Of a DNA stretch of 64,000 nucleotides, positions 51,487-60,683 are shown in pieces (position 1 is the first letter of the stretch; every line of letters starts with the position of its first letter). The notes below the pieces were generated by a model. It ran no database searches and was not told the DNA's origin. It saw nothing but the letters and a program-made list of their open reading frames with translations. This DNA is from Paramicrobacterium sp051513965. GTDB lineage: Bacteria > Actinomycetota > Actinomycetes > Actinomycetales > Microbacteriaceae. The stretch spans positions 310,001 to 374,000 of the forward strand of contig NZ_CP195847.1 of the NCBI RefSeq assembly GCF_051513965.1, in the 5' to 3' direction. The position numbers and the translations under genes are program-made.

Positions 51487-52956
51487 CTATCCGTCAGCTT
51501 GGTCGCGCGCAATCAAGCCAGTCGGGTCGCTGCCCGCGCCCGGAAGAACCGGCGAGACTGGGCGTCCCGGAGCGAGTGCGCCGTCGACGACGAAGCCCTC
51601 GGGTCGACCCTCGAGCTCGTCGACGAGCGCGGTCCGGCACCGCTCGAGCACGGCGGCCGCGGAAGGATCCGCGAGGCGATTGACCGACTCCGTCGGGTCT
51701 TCCGACAGGTTGAAGAGCTGCTCGGTTCCATCAGCCGAGAGCCAGATGTACTTCCATTCCCCCGTGCGAATCCACTGCAGCGACAGAACGTCGCCGAGGG
51801 TGTGCTCACCGTGCAGATACTCGCGATCCAGGGGCGCATCGACCGGCAGCAGATCGAGCCCGTCGAGCCCATCGGGCAGAGGGATGCCGGCGAGCGACAG
51901 CAGCGTCGGCATGAGGTCCCGCAGTTCGACGACATCGTCGACGACCTGTCCCGCGGGCAGCTCGGGTCCCGCGAGCAGCAGCGGGACGCGGGCCGAGCCC
52001 TCGTAGGGGTAGCCCTTGCGCCACATCGTGTGATCGCCGAGCATCTCGCCGTGATCCGACGTGAAGCAGATGTAGGTGTTCTCGTCGAGGTCGAACTCGG
52101 CGAGCACCTCGAGGAAGCGCTGGATCTGGTGATCGATGTGCGTCATATTGCCGTAGTACCCGGCGCGAGCGCGGTTCATCGTGCCTTGGTCGTACCGCGC
52201 GACATGGGCGTCCGGCACCCCGTCGGTGCGCATCGGCTCGAGCACGTCGACCCAGTCTCCGACCGGCGGATCATAGTCGGGCGCGCTCATGTACTGATCG
52301 AACGCCCACTGCGGAGGGTTGTACGGCGGGTGCGGTCGGTGGAACGACAGGTAGAGGAAGAACGGCGAGGTCGGGTCGCGCCGATACAGCCAGTCGATCG
52401 CCTCAGTGACCACCCAGTTCGTCGGGTGGAGGCGCTCATCGCGACCCCACGGACGCGCGACGACGGAGTTGCAGTTCACCCCGTCGTCGAAGTAGTCCGA
52501 GACCGCGGACTCTCCGGCCTGCCGCTTCAGCCATGTGATGTAGTCGTCGTAGAACTCCGACGGTCGTTCGCGCTTGCGCGAGTGGTGCAGGTAGCCGTCG
52601 TGCAGAATGACGTTGTCGAATCCGACGCGGGCGCGCTCCGGCCACACGTGAAGTTTGCCGATCGCCTGCGTCTGATACCCGGCCTTCGAGAACTCGCCGG
52701 GCAGGGTCGTCTCGACGTCGAACGGCACGCCGTCCGCGTACCCGACGCGCCCGTGCGAGGCGGCGCTCAGCCCGGTGAGCATGGTCATTCGTGCGGGAAC
52801 GCACGTCGGCGACGCTGAGTAGGCGTTGGAGAAGCGGATGCCGCGATGAGCGAGCCCATCGAGATACGGCGTCTTCACCACCTCGTGCCCCGCGCTCGAC
52901 AGACAGTCGCCGCGCCACTGGTCTGTGCAGATGAAGACGATGTTCGGGTGGGACAT
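51487..52956 (-). CDS. Type I sulfatase (arylsulfatase family)
   Basis: 489-aa cytoplasmic sulfatase starting at the ATG of MSHPNIVFICTDQWRGD. The signature SPTCVPARMTMLTG has the Cys that must be turned into formylglycine, so a formylglycine-generating enzyme is needed elsewhere. Metal ligands appear in the first strand and in FTSDHGEMLGDHTMW. The substrate is unknown; absence of a signal peptide implies a small imported sulfate ester. The next gene upstream, an MFS transporter, could supply it. Confidence 0.92.
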   Translation of the reverse strand: MSHPNIVFICTDQWRGDCLSSAGHEVVKTPYLDGLAHRGIRFSNAYSASPTCVPARMTMLTGLSAASHGRVGYADGVPFDVETTLPGEFSKAGYQTQAIGKLHVWPERARVGFDNVILHDGYLHHSRKRERPSEFYDDYITWLKRQAGESAVSDYFDDGVNCNSVVARPWGRDERLHPTNWVVTEAIDWLYRRDPTSPFFLYLSFHRPHPPYNPPQWAFDQYMSAPDYDPPVGDWVDVLEPMRTDGVPDAHVARYDQGTMNRARAGYYGNMTHIDHQIQRFLEVLAEFDLDENTYICFTSDHGEMLGDHTMWRKGYPYEGSARVPLLLAGPELPAGQVVDDVVELRDLMPTLLSLAGIPLPDGLDGLDLLPVDAPLDREYLHGEHTLGDVLSLQWIRTGEWKYIWLSADGTEQLFNLSEDPTESVNRLADPSAAAVLERCRTALVDELEGRPEGFVVDGALAPGRPVSPVLPGAGSDPTGLIARDQADG

Positions 52957-53024
52957 ACAACCTCCGGCTTCGCAGTGCTCCACAGTATAGGGACTGCCGC
53001 CTCGCCGGCATCCTCTCGCGTTCA

Positions 53025-54278
53025 TCACTGCGGAGAGCTGTCGCCGGTTCCGATGCTCAGCGTGCGGAACGCCGGGTTGGACAGCGGAACCAGCATGAGC
53101 GCCGCCATCGCGGCGCCGTAGAGGGCGAACGGAACCCACAGAGCGGTCACCGAGGCGAGAGCGCCGAAGCCCGCCATCGCGAGTGGCATGAAGCAGTCGT
53201 CACCCAACCGGGTCAGCGAGCTCATGCGCCCCAGGTATGAGGTGTCGACCGTCGCCGCGAACGTCGCGCTCAGCAGCACGGAGGCGTAGCCGGCTGTGAG
53301 TCCGATCACGACGCTTCCCGCGCCGACGAGCCACGCGGGACCGATGCCGAGCAGAACGATTCCGGCTCCTTGGACGATGAGCGCGACGAACCCCGCACGG
53401 GCTTCGCGCCGGGGTCGCCAGCGGGCGACGGATGCCGCGCCGATCGCCGCTCCCAGACCGAGAAGCGCCTCGAAGACGCCGACCGCTCCGGCTCCCCAGC
53501 CCTGATCGTCGGCGCGAAGTGCGAACCCGATTCCGGTGGCCGGCCCGACGGCGAGGTTCAGCCCGGAGAGCGCGATGACGAGCGTGCGTGTCAGCGGAGC
53601 ATCCTTGAGGCGCTGGAAGCCGTGCCCGATGCTGCGAAGGGGTGACTCGCGATCAGCGCGGGGCAGCGCGAACCGAGGGCGAAGCCAGATCGCGATGAAC
53701 CCGACGACGAGGGCGAATGTCAGAGCGTTGGCGGAGGCGCTGCCGACGAAGCCCACGTGAGCGACGAGAACGCCGCCGATCGCCGCGCCGCCCATGGTGC
53801 CGAGCCGAGACGCTGTCTGTGACGCCGCGCTGTATGACGGCAGATCGTCAGAGCGCACGAGCTGCCGCGCGATCGTGCCGGCGGAGGGCTCGTAGAACGC
53901 GTCACAGACGCCGAACGCGATCGCCGCGAGCATGAGCACGAGGGTGGTCGGTGGGGTCGAGAGAACCCACACGGATGCCGCAGCCAGCACCGCCACTCGG
54001 ATCACGTTGAACCAGATCATGACGTGCCGCGCACTCGCACGGTCGGCGAGCACGCCGCCGAACAGCAGGATCACCGCCCGCGGGATCGTCCCCGCCGCGA
54101 CGATCACTCCGGCGACCGCCGGGGAGGAGACCTGGACGGCCGTCCACGCGAGAGCAATCGTCCACACGGCGTCGCCGGCGTCGGAGAACGCCTTCACGAG
54201 GATCCACGTGTGGGCGAGCCGGTCGCGAGCGAAGAGCGGCGGCTCTCGCAGCATCCTCGATTCTGTCGTCGTCATCAT
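53025..54278 (-). CDS. MFS transporter
   Basis: 417-aa transporter with about twelve helices. Features are the first helix region TWILVKAFSDAGDAVWTIAL, FGGVLADRASARHVM (the loop 2-3 motif GxLADR), and a repeated layout in the C-terminal half. It is of the macrolide/enterobactin exporter-like class. Its ATG overlaps the stop of the broken ArsR-type gene upstream, so it belongs to that operon. Confidence 0.88.
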   Translation of the reverse strand: MMTTTESRMLREPPLFARDRLAHTWILVKAFSDAGDAVWTIALAWTAVQVSSPAVAGVIVAAGTIPRAVILLFGGVLADRASARHVMIWFNVIRVAVLAAASVWVLSTPPTTLVLMLAAIAFGVCDAFYEPSAGTIARQLVRSDDLPSYSAASQTASRLGTMGGAAIGGVLVAHVGFVGSASANALTFALVVGFIAIWLRPRFALPRADRESPLRSIGHGFQRLKDAPLTRTLVIALSGLNLAVGPATGIGFALRADDQGWGAGAVGVFEALLGLGAAIGAASVARWRPRREARAGFVALIVQGAGIVLLGIGPAWLVGAGSVVIGLTAGYASVLLSATFAATVDTSYLGRMSSLTRLGDDCFMPLAMAGFGALASVTALWVPFALYGAAMAALMLVPLSNPAFRTLSIGTGDSSPQ

Positions 54279-54823
54279 GGCTCCGTCGGGAAGCCGCGGC
54301 CGAAGATGAACACCGGGCGCCGCTCGGCACCGTCGTCGCGGTCGATCGAGCCGATCCAGTCCACGATCGTCTTCTGCAGCGCCTCCGAGAGAGTGCGCAG
54401 CTCATCGGGCGTCGCCCAGGCGAACGTGTCCGTGCTGAAGGCGGCGGTTGCCCACTCTGGGTGGCTCCGGTCGTTTCGAAGCTACTCGGAGAGGCGGCGC
54501 ATCTGCATCATCGTGTTGAGCCGCTCAGCCTCGCGGGCGAGCACGGCGTCCGCCGGAGAATCCTCGAAGTCCGATACGGACCAGGAGAACCCGGTGCGCG
54601 CCGACCTCCACCAGCTCGTGCGGCGGTCGCCGGTCGGATTCTCAGCGCGCTCGATGATGCCCGCGCGCTCGAGGATCCTCAGGTGATGGCTCACACTGCC
54701 CACCTGCAGCGACAGGGCGCGGGCGAGCGTCGTCACCTGGCACGTCCCGTGCAGGCCGAGGTAGTCGATGAGGCGCCTGCGCGTCGGGTGCGTCGCGGCG
54801 GTGATGACGTCGATCTCTTCCAT
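54275..54823 (-). pseudogene. ArsR-type regulator interrupted by an in-frame TAG
   Basis: The first 113 codons encode a winged helix of the ArsR/HTH_20 type (VITAATHPTRRRLIDYLGLH, ALSLQVGSVSHHLRILERAG). A TAG at 54482-54484 then stops the frame. The same frame stays open and plausible after it (LRNDRSHPEWATAAF, TDTFAWATPDELRTLSEAL, DDGAERRPVFIFGRGFP) up to a TGA that overlaps the MFS start. The intact protein would have 182 residues. The DNA-binding half may still be made. No clear Shine-Dalgarno at the ATG. Confidence 0.75.
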
Positions 54824-54949
54824 GCGCTTTACGCTAAGCGCACTCGCCCAACTCCACAAGACTTCTTGTATACCCCGAGATCATGCGGAACTCACCGCTC
54901 GTGCGGTGGACTGCGTTGCAGCGGGAGAGGATGCCGCTAGGCTCGGCGC

Positions 54950-55933
54950 ATGACTCTCATCGAGACCTCGCCGCCCCTGCGCGTCGTGCTCGACGCCGCT
55001 GAGGCGTGGACGTCGTGGAACGTTCGGGACTGGTCGCCGACCCTGCGCGAGAACCTTGAGTCCTGGCTGCAGCCGAACCTTGAGCGGGTGGGAGATGTCG
55101 ACTGGGGCGCGACCGGTCGCAGAATGACCGGGCTGGAGATCGGCACACCCCGGGACTGGGCGAACAGGTGCATCGCGCTCGCCGACGGGCACTGGGCGAT
55201 CACGGGCATCCGGTTTCGCGGCCTCGACCTCGCCAAACCCTTCGTCGACGTCATCGCCACCTCGGTCGCCCCGAGCGCTGACGGAATGCGTCGCCTCACG
55301 GAGCTCCTCCCGCACTACGAAGACTTCTCGCCGCTCTGTCTGCGTGTGCCCGCGCCCGACCCGCAGGGCATGAGCGCTGCCGTCTCGTCGGCGGCGCTCG
55401 GCGCGGTGACCGTGGATCAGCTCATCGTCGCTGGGCGGGTCGCCGACATGGCCGCGCGCCCACCGTCCGCTGACGACACTGTGGCGCTTCGAGAGATCGA
55501 TGCGGATGCCGCTGCCCGCCGCACTGCGGAGATCTACGCCGAACTTGCGCAATCACGACCCGGAATCTCTGAGTGGGCGACGCCGGAAGACGAGGAGTCT
55601 CTCGCGGAGTGCGCGGAGGAGGGACTGCTCTTCGAGGTGCTTGCCAGCGGTGGCTCGGCGGGAATTCTCGCTCTAGCTCGTGATGACTCGTTCGGACTGC
55701 GCGGGCACTGCGTCCAGGAGGTCTGCATCGACGCGGAGCATCGCGGTCGACGAATAGGGCCTGCCGCCCTGCGCGAAGCGGCGCTGCTGCTGCCCGAGGA
55801 TGGGGATGTGCTGTGGGGCCACATCCACCCTCGAAACGAGGCGTCGCTGCGCAACGCGCGGGCCGCGGGGCGGAAGGTCGTCGGTGCGACCCTGTGGTTC
55901 GCACCGAACGGTTACCCCGGAATGCCCGGCTGA
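54950..55933 (+). CDS. GNAT-family N-acetyltransferase-like protein
   Basis: 327 aa. The C-terminal half has a GNAT fold: GLRGHCVQEVCIDAEHRGRR leading to GPAALREAALLL (acetyl-CoA loop in the place of R-x-x-G-x-G/A), then GHIHPRNEASLRNARAAGRK. The N-terminal 150 residues look like a second, degenerate domain. It is divergent from the broken ArsR gene. Substrate unknown. Confidence 0.72.
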   Translation: MTLIETSPPLRVVLDAAEAWTSWNVRDWSPTLRENLESWLQPNLERVGDVDWGATGRRMTGLEIGTPRDWANRCIALADGHWAITGIRFRGLDLAKPFVDVIATSVAPSADGMRRLTELLPHYEDFSPLCLRVPAPDPQGMSAAVSSAALGAVTVDQLIVAGRVADMAARPPSADDTVALREIDADAAARRTAEIYAELAQSRPGISEWATPEDEESLAECAEEGLLFEVLASGGSAGILALARDDSFGLRGHCVQEVCIDAEHRGRRIGPAALREAALLLPEDGDVLWGHIHPRNEASLRNARAAGRKVVGATLWFAPNGYPGMPG

Positions 55934-55949
55934 TGCGCAGCGGGACCGA

Positions 55950-56645
55950 TCAGAACAGGTCGGGCGAGGGCGTCGACGCGTGGCGGATGGAGACGTCGGC
56001 GTGGCGGTCGAAGCGGTAGCCCGCGCCGCGGACGGTGCGCACGATGTCTTCGTAGTGGCCGAGCTTCGAACGCAGACGGCGAACGTGCACGTCAATCGTG
56101 CGCTCGTTGGGAATCTCGCCTTCGTGCGAGGCCCACAGCGCATTGATGAGCTCGATGCGCTCGATAGTGCGACCCTCGCGGAGAACGAGGTACTGCAGCA
56201 GCTCGAACTCCTTGTACGTGAGCGCGGCGACCGAGTTGTCGAGAACGACGCGCTTACGAGAGATGTCGATCACGACGCCGGCGTGAGCGCGGTCCTGCTC
56301 CTCATCGACCTCGGGCTCAGAGTTCGTGTTGCGTGCGACGGCCGAGGGCTCCTGCAGGGCGAGGCGCACGACGTCGACGTCGCGACCTCCGACACCGGCG
56401 GGCGCGAGTGCGACCGCGGCGTACGACTGCGCAGCGGGGGCGAGGTCGGCGATGGTCTGTTTGACGGCCTCGACGATCGCGCCGAGCGAGGTGCCGGCAT
56501 CGCGTGCGGCCTGCTCATCGAGGCCGACGTAGAGGGCGAAGCCGCGCGGCTCGGGAGAGGCGGGCACGGCGCGAAGCGTGCGAGCGGGAGCCTGAGTGCG
56601 AGCCTCGGCCGGAGCGGTCTGGGGGAAAACGGTAGCAAGTGACAT
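55950..56645 (-). CDS. PhoB-type winged-helix regulator without receiver domain
   Basis: 231 aa. The last 100 residues are an OmpR/PhoB-type winged helix (LTYKEFELLQYLVLREGRTI, IELINALWASHEGEIPN, RTIDVHVRRLRSKLGHYEDI, VRTVRGAGYRFD). The first 120 residues do not show a receiver domain with phospho-acceptor Asp, so control is not by a normal histidine kinase. The ATG follows AAGGA. The upstream leader holds a Cys-rich short ORF and hairpins, suggesting translational attenuation. Confidence 0.85.
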   Translation of the reverse strand: MSLATVFPQTAPAEARTQAPARTLRAVPASPEPRGFALYVGLDEQAARDAGTSLGAIVEAVKQTIADLAPAAQSYAAVALAPAGVGGRDVDVVRLALQEPSAVARNTNSEPEVDEEQDRAHAGVVIDISRKRVVLDNSVAALTYKEFELLQYLVLREGRTIERIELINALWASHEGEIPNERTIDVHVRRLRSKLGHYEDIVRTVRGAGYRFDRHADVSIRHASTPSPDLF

Positions 56646-56736
56646 GGGTTGATCCTTCGATGATGGGTACGCGTCTCCTCTGGCCATCACCGACGCGCGT
56701 CGGGGCAGGAGAGCGGAAAGTGTGTGTCGGGGTAGA

Positions 56737-56753
56737 GGATGCCTGCGGCATCC
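56737..56753 (-). promoter_or_regulatory. Leader hairpin between the short ORF and the regulator gene
   Basis: GGATGCC and GGCATCC (56737-56753) form a 7-bp perfect stem with a 3-base loop, just downstream of the Cys-rich ORF. A palindrome CCGACGCGCGTCGG lies about 45 bp further on, near 56690. They are candidate attenuator structures. Confidence 0.4.
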
Positions 56754-56780
56754 GAATGAATATGCGTGGTTGGACGAGAG

Positions 56781-56885
56781 TTAGCTGCACATTCGACAAC
56801 ACATGACAGCAGTGATGCCGGCCATCATCGACCCGGCATTCCCACGGAACTCGACGGAGCTCAGGGTGCGCGTGCTGTCTGTCAT
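56781..56885 (-). CDS. 34-aa Cys-rich leader ORF, probably leaderless
   Basis: ATG to TAA with no Shine-Dalgarno. The peptide begins MTDSTRTLSSVEF and ends AVMCCRMCS, so three of its last six codons are Cys. A promoter-like TTGACA (56917-56922) and TTAGAT (56893-56898), 18 bp apart, place the transcription start at or next to the A of the ATG. This matches the layout of leaderless polycysteine ORFs that attenuate downstream genes in mycobacteria when Cys is scarce. The gene downstream is a winged-helix regulator. Not a recognised family. Confidence 0.5.
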   Translation of the reverse strand: MTDSTRTLSSVEFRGNAGSMMAGITAVMCCRMCS

Positions 56886-56892
56886 GACATCA

Positions 56893-56922
56893 ATCTAAGT
56901 GGCCCGAAAACAGGTGTGTCAA
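56893..56922 (-). promoter_or_regulatory. Promoter for the Cys-rich leader ORF
   Basis: Minus-strand -35 TTGACA and -10 TTAGAT with an 18-bp spacer, ending 7 nt before the ATG. The rest of the gap to the upp terminator (56923-57080) shows nothing else I can name. Confidence 0.5.
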
Positions 56923-57080
56923 ATCATTGCAATAAATGACGCCTTGTTGCGCCGGAGCGCGGTTTCTGCGTCTTTAGTTGGCCATTAGTGAAGAATCTTT
57001 TACGGTCTCTCAGCATGCCCGCGTCTGCTCACAGATCCTTTCGAGCGCTCACGACGCCGGACGCAGTGCAGAAAACACGA

Positions 57081-57108
57081 AGCGCCGGCCGCGAGGGCGG
57101 CCGGCGCT
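57081..57108. terminator. Terminator hairpin after upp
   Basis: AGCGCCGGCCGC (57081-57092) and GCGGCCGGCGCT (57097-57108) pair perfectly, 16 bp beyond the upp stop codon. Confidence 0.75.
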
Positions 57109-57123
57109 GAGATGTGCTAGTGG

Positions 57124-57756
57124 TCAGACGAGTCCGTAGAGGCGGTCGCCCGCGTCGCCGAGGCCGGGAACGATGTAGCCGCGCTCGTTGAGTCTCTCGT
57201 CGAGTGCGCCGAGAACGATCGAGACGTCGAGCCCCTCGGTGTCTCGCTTGACGCGCTCAAGGCCCTCGGGCGCGCCGAGGATGCAGACGGCCGTCACGTC
57301 GACGGCTCCGCGCTTCAGCAGGAACTGGATGGCCGCGCTCAGAGAGCCGCCGGTCGCGAGCATCGGGTCGAGAACGAAACACTGCCGGTTCGACAGATCA
57401 TCGGGCAGCCGCTCGGCGTACGTCATCGGCTGAAGCGTCTCTTCGTCGCGGATCATTCCGAGGAAGCCGACTTCGGCGGTGGGCAGCAGCTTCACCATGC
57501 CGTCGAGCATGCCGAGGCCAGCGCGCAGGATCGGCACCACGAGGGGCCGCGGTGTGCTGATCTCGAGACCGGTCGTCGTGGTGACCGGGGTCTCGATCTC
57601 AACCGGGTTCGTCCGGACGCCGCGGGTCGCCTCGTAGGCGAGAAGCGTGACGAGCTCTTCGGTGAGAGCCCGGAACGTCGGGGAGGATGTCTTCTTGTTG
57701 CGCAGCACCGAGAGCTTGTGGGTGATGAGCGGATGATCGGCAACGTGCACTCGCAT
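57124..57756 (-). CDS. upp: Uracil phosphoribosyltransferase
   Basis: 210-aa salvage enzyme making UMP from uracil and PRPP. It starts MRVHVADHPLITHKLSVLRN as usual. The PRPP loop is CFVLDPMLATGGSLSAAI, and the uracil-binding end is GYIVPGLGDAGDRLYG. Length is typical. It is divergent from tadA (53 bp), a frequent actinobacterial pairing. Confidence 0.97.
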   Translation of the reverse strand: MRVHVADHPLITHKLSVLRNKKTSSPTFRALTEELVTLLAYEATRGVRTNPVEIETPVTTTTGLEISTPRPLVVPILRAGLGMLDGMVKLLPTAEVGFLGMIRDEETLQPMTYAERLPDDLSNRQCFVLDPMLATGGSLSAAIQFLLKRGAVDVTAVCILGAPEGLERVKRDTEGLDVSIVLGALDERLNERGYIVPGLGDAGDRLYGLV

Positions 57757-57809
57757 ACTGTTAAACCTACAGCCCGACGTGCGTCGCCAACGAGAAAAAG
57801 GGGGAGAGG

Positions 57810-58271
57810 ATGCCGCTTCGCATCGACCCCCGCTGGGATGCTCTTATGAGCACGGCTCTCCTCGAGGCCCGCGCGGCCCTGCGGACGGGGGACGTGCCGG
57901 TCGGAGCGGTGATCGCGGATGCCCGCGGTACAGTGATCGGCGCCGGCAGGAACCGGCGCGAGGAGCGCGCAGACCCGACCGCTCACGCGGAGCTCGAGGC
58001 GATCCGTCAGGCAACGGCCGCGCGGGGTGAGTGGCGGCTCGGCGACGCCGTGCTCGTCGTCACGCTCGAGCCGTGCGTGATGTGCGCCGGCGCGATTCTC
58101 GCCGCGCGCGTGCCGACCGTTGTGTTCGGCGCGTGGGATGACAAGGCGGGTGCCGCCGGAAGCATCCATGACCTTCTTCGTGACAGGCGCCTGACTCATC
58201 GGGCTGAAGTCATCGGCGGCGTCCGGGCCGAGGAATGCGGCCTGCTTCTCACCGAGTTCTTCCGAGATTGA
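57810..58271 (+). CDS. tadA: tRNA-specific adenosine deaminase
   Basis: 153-aa zinc deaminase that makes inosine at the wobble base of tRNA-Arg(ACG), a gene for which lies at 37676. The zinc/proton-shuttle motif is HAELEAIRQA and the Cys pair is EPCVMCAGAIL. ATG at 57810 behind GGGGAGAGG; ATG 57846 is an alternative. The C-terminus shows the usual EECGLLLTEFFRD. Confidence 0.95.
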   Translation: MPLRIDPRWDALMSTALLEARAALRTGDVPVGAVIADARGTVIGAGRNRREERADPTAHAELEAIRQATAARGEWRLGDAVLVVTLEPCVMCAGAILAARVPTVVFGAWDDKAGAAGSIHDLLRDRRLTHRAEVIGGVRAEECGLLLTEFFRD

Positions 58272-58321
58272 GTCTCAGTCGAGTTGCCCTCTGACGGGTG
58301 TTGGAGACTCCTCGATTTCCA

Positions 58322-58340
58322 TTGTGAAAAAACTTTACAA
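58322..58340. promoter_or_regulatory. Inverted repeat upstream of the amino-sugar operon
   Basis: TTGTGAAA and TTTACAA pair almost fully around a 4-bp centre in an AT-rich stretch 84 bp before the first gene. A candidate site for the RpiR regulator at the operon end. Confidence 0.4.
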
Positions 58341-58424
58341 ATGATTTTTCTTAAGTGAGGATAATTTCCAATCACGTTCACCGGGGTGCAAACGCCCCTG
58401 CACGATGTGTCAATGAGGAGACAG

Positions 58425-59702
58425 ATGAAGAAGCGCTATATGCCGCTGGCGATGCTCGCCGTCGCGGCTCTCGGGCTGACAGGATGCTCGGGCGGCTCTG
58501 ATTCCGGATCGGGCGAGGGTGAGACCCTCACGGTTTGGATCATGCAGGGCACGAACCCCGATTCAGAGGCTTTCTTCGACGAGGTCGGCAAGGCCTTCAA
58601 GAAGAAGACCGGTGCGGAGATCGACGTCGAGTACGTGCAGTGGGCGGACGCCCACGACCGTTTCGTGACGTCGATCGCTGGCGGCACGACTCCCGATGTC
58701 GCAGAGACCGGAACCACATGGACGGCGGAGTTCGCCGACGCGGGCGCGCTTCTGCCCATCGGTGACAAGGTCGCGGATGCCGGTCTCGGCGAAGACCTCG
58801 TCGACGGGCTCGTCGAGTCGGGAACCTATGACGGCGAGCTTTACGGCATGCCCTGGTACGCCGGCGTGCGGTCACTGATCTACCGCAGCGACGTCTTCGA
58901 GGAGCTCGGGCTCGATGCGCCGACCACGTGGGACGAGATCGTCGCAGCGGGTGAGGCGATCAAGGAGGCCAAGCCCGACATGATTCCGTTCGCCGTCCCC
59001 GGCGACGCCGAGTTCGGCGTGTACCCGTGGGTGTGGGGCGCGGGCGGCGAGATCTCCGTCGAGAAGGACGGCACGTGGGAGTCGCAGCTCGCGTCGCCCG
59101 AATCGCAGGAGGGCATCGCCTTCTACACGGGCCTCGCCACCGAGCACGGATTCTCGTCCGCCGGTGCGACGACCTGGAACGAGACCGACGTGCTCGACAA
59201 CTTCACGCAGGGCAACGTCGCGATGGCACTCCAGGGCTCCTGGACACCCGCCACGATCGTGCAGGACAACCCCGACCTCGAGGGCAAGTTCGCTGCGGCG
59301 CCGATCCCCGGCAAGGACGGCGACATCGCTCCCTCTGTGCTTGGCGGCTCGCACCTGAGCATCTTCAACACGACCAAGAACGAGGACCTCGCCTTCCAGT
59401 TCGTCGAGATGATGACAACGGGCGAGTTCGCAGAGAAGTGGGGTTCGGAGACCGGATATTTCCCCGGCCAGACCTCGCTGCTCGAGAAGTCCATGGAATC
59501 GGATGACCCGCTTGTGAAGCCCTTCGCGACGCAGATGGTCGACGGAGGAGCATCCGTGCCCGTGACGCCGACGTTCGGCGCCGTGCAGGCCAAGAAGACC
59601 GTCAACGCGATGATCCAGGCCATTCTGTCGGGCCAGAAGACGGTCGAGCAGGCGACGAAGGATGCTGCGTCCGAGATGGACAGCATCATGAACGAGAAGT
59701 AG
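58425..59702 (+). CDS. ABC transporter sugar-binding lipoprotein (cell-wall amino-sugar operon)
   Basis: 425-aa family 1 binding protein. ATG behind GAGGAG, signal peptide ending at lipobox LTGC. It has the usual sugar-binding order: LTVWIMQGTNPDSEAFFDEV, EYVQWADAHDRFVTSIAGG, TPDVAETGTTW, GNVAMALQGSW. The co-transcribed anmK and murQ suggest uptake of anhydroMurNAc, MurNAc or a muropeptide sugar. The ligand is inferred from context only. Confidence 0.85.
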   Translation: MKKRYMPLAMLAVAALGLTGCSGGSDSGSGEGETLTVWIMQGTNPDSEAFFDEVGKAFKKKTGAEIDVEYVQWADAHDRFVTSIAGGTTPDVAETGTTWTAEFADAGALLPIGDKVADAGLGEDLVDGLVESGTYDGELYGMPWYAGVRSLIYRSDVFEELGLDAPTTWDEIVAAGEAIKEAKPDMIPFAVPGDAEFGVYPWVWGAGGEISVEKDGTWESQLASPESQEGIAFYTGLATEHGFSSAGATTWNETDVLDNFTQGNVAMALQGSWTPATIVQDNPDLEGKFAAAPIPGKDGDIAPSVLGGSHLSIFNTTKNEDLAFQFVEMMTTGEFAEKWGSETGYFPGQTSLLEKSMESDDPLVKPFATQMVDGGASVPVTPTFGAVQAKKTVNAMIQAILSGQKTVEQATKDAASEMDSIMNEK

Positions 59703-59708
59703 CGCTCA

Positions 59709-60683
59709 GTGACGGTCGCAACACCACCGACCTCCACCGCGGGTGGGCCTTCGGGCCCGCCCGCGGCGCGCAAGTCGTCACACCCGGGCGCGCGCCTGAT
59801 CACCAGGACGCGCCCCTGGCTGCTGCTCACTCCCGCACTCATCGTGCTGGCGGGGCTGCTGCTCTGGCCGCTCATCAGAGTCTTCCTTTTCTCACTGCAG
59901 GACTACGGACTGCGTGAGATCGTCAGCGGCGAGCCCAACTGGATCGGCTTCGACAACTACGTCGAGATCTTCACCGACAGTCAGCTGTGGACCGTCGTGC
60001 TTCCGAACACCGTCGGCTTCGCCGTCGTCGCGGTACTCGGCACGGTCATCTTCGGCACGCTCGTCGCCCTGCTGCTCGCGTCGCTCGGCAAAGCCTGGCG
60101 GCTCATCGTGGGCAGCGCCATCATGATCGCGTGGGCGATGCCCGCGGTCACTGGAACCTACGTGTGGATCTGGATCTTCGACGCGGACCACGGTCTCGTG
60201 AACGCGGTCCTCCAGGGTGCGGGTCTCATGGAGCATCCATTCAACTGGTTCACCAACCCCGTGACCTTCTACGCCATCGTCGTGATCAACATCATCCATC
60301 ACGGCTTCCCATTCGTCGCGGTCACTGTGCTGGCCGGCCTCCTCGGGGTCTCGAAGGAGATGCTCGAGGCCGCCGAGATGGACGGTGCGGGTGCATTCCG
60401 TCGATTCTTCCAGGTCATCTTCCCGAGCCTCAGGCAGGTCTTCGCGGTCGTGTTCATCCTCTCGACGATCTGGGACTTCAAGGTCTTCGCGCAGATCTAC
60501 CTCATGCCGGGCGGCTCCGGCTCCAACCGCGAGGTGCTCAACCTCGGCGTGTGGTCGTACGTGGAGTCGTTCGGGCAGAACCGCTACGGCTTCGGCTCGG
60601 CCATCGCCGTGCTGCTGACGCTTCTGCTGCTGGTCATCACCGCCATCTACGTGCGGTTCCTTCTGAAGGAGGACGAACTGTGA
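59709..60683 (+). CDS. Sugar ABC transporter permease 1 (amino-sugar operon)
   Basis: 324-aa MalF-type permease. GTG start 6 bp after the binding-protein gene. A Pro/Ser-rich N-terminus precedes six helices; EAA loop is EAAEMDGAGAFRRFFQVIFP. Its stop overlaps the next GTG (GTGA). Confidence 0.9.
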   Translation: MTVATPPTSTAGGPSGPPAARKSSHPGARLITRTRPWLLLTPALIVLAGLLLWPLIRVFLFSLQDYGLREIVSGEPNWIGFDNYVEIFTDSQLWTVVLPNTVGFAVVAVLGTVIFGTLVALLLASLGKAWRLIVGSAIMIAWAMPAVTGTYVWIWIFDADHGLVNAVLQGAGLMEHPFNWFTNPVTFYAIVVINIIHHGFPFVAVTVLAGLLGVSKEMLEAAEMDGAGAFRRFFQVIFPSLRQVFAVVFILSTIWDFKVFAQIYLMPGGSGSNREVLNLGVWSYVESFGQNRYGFGSAIAVLLTLLLLVITAIYVRFLLKEDEL

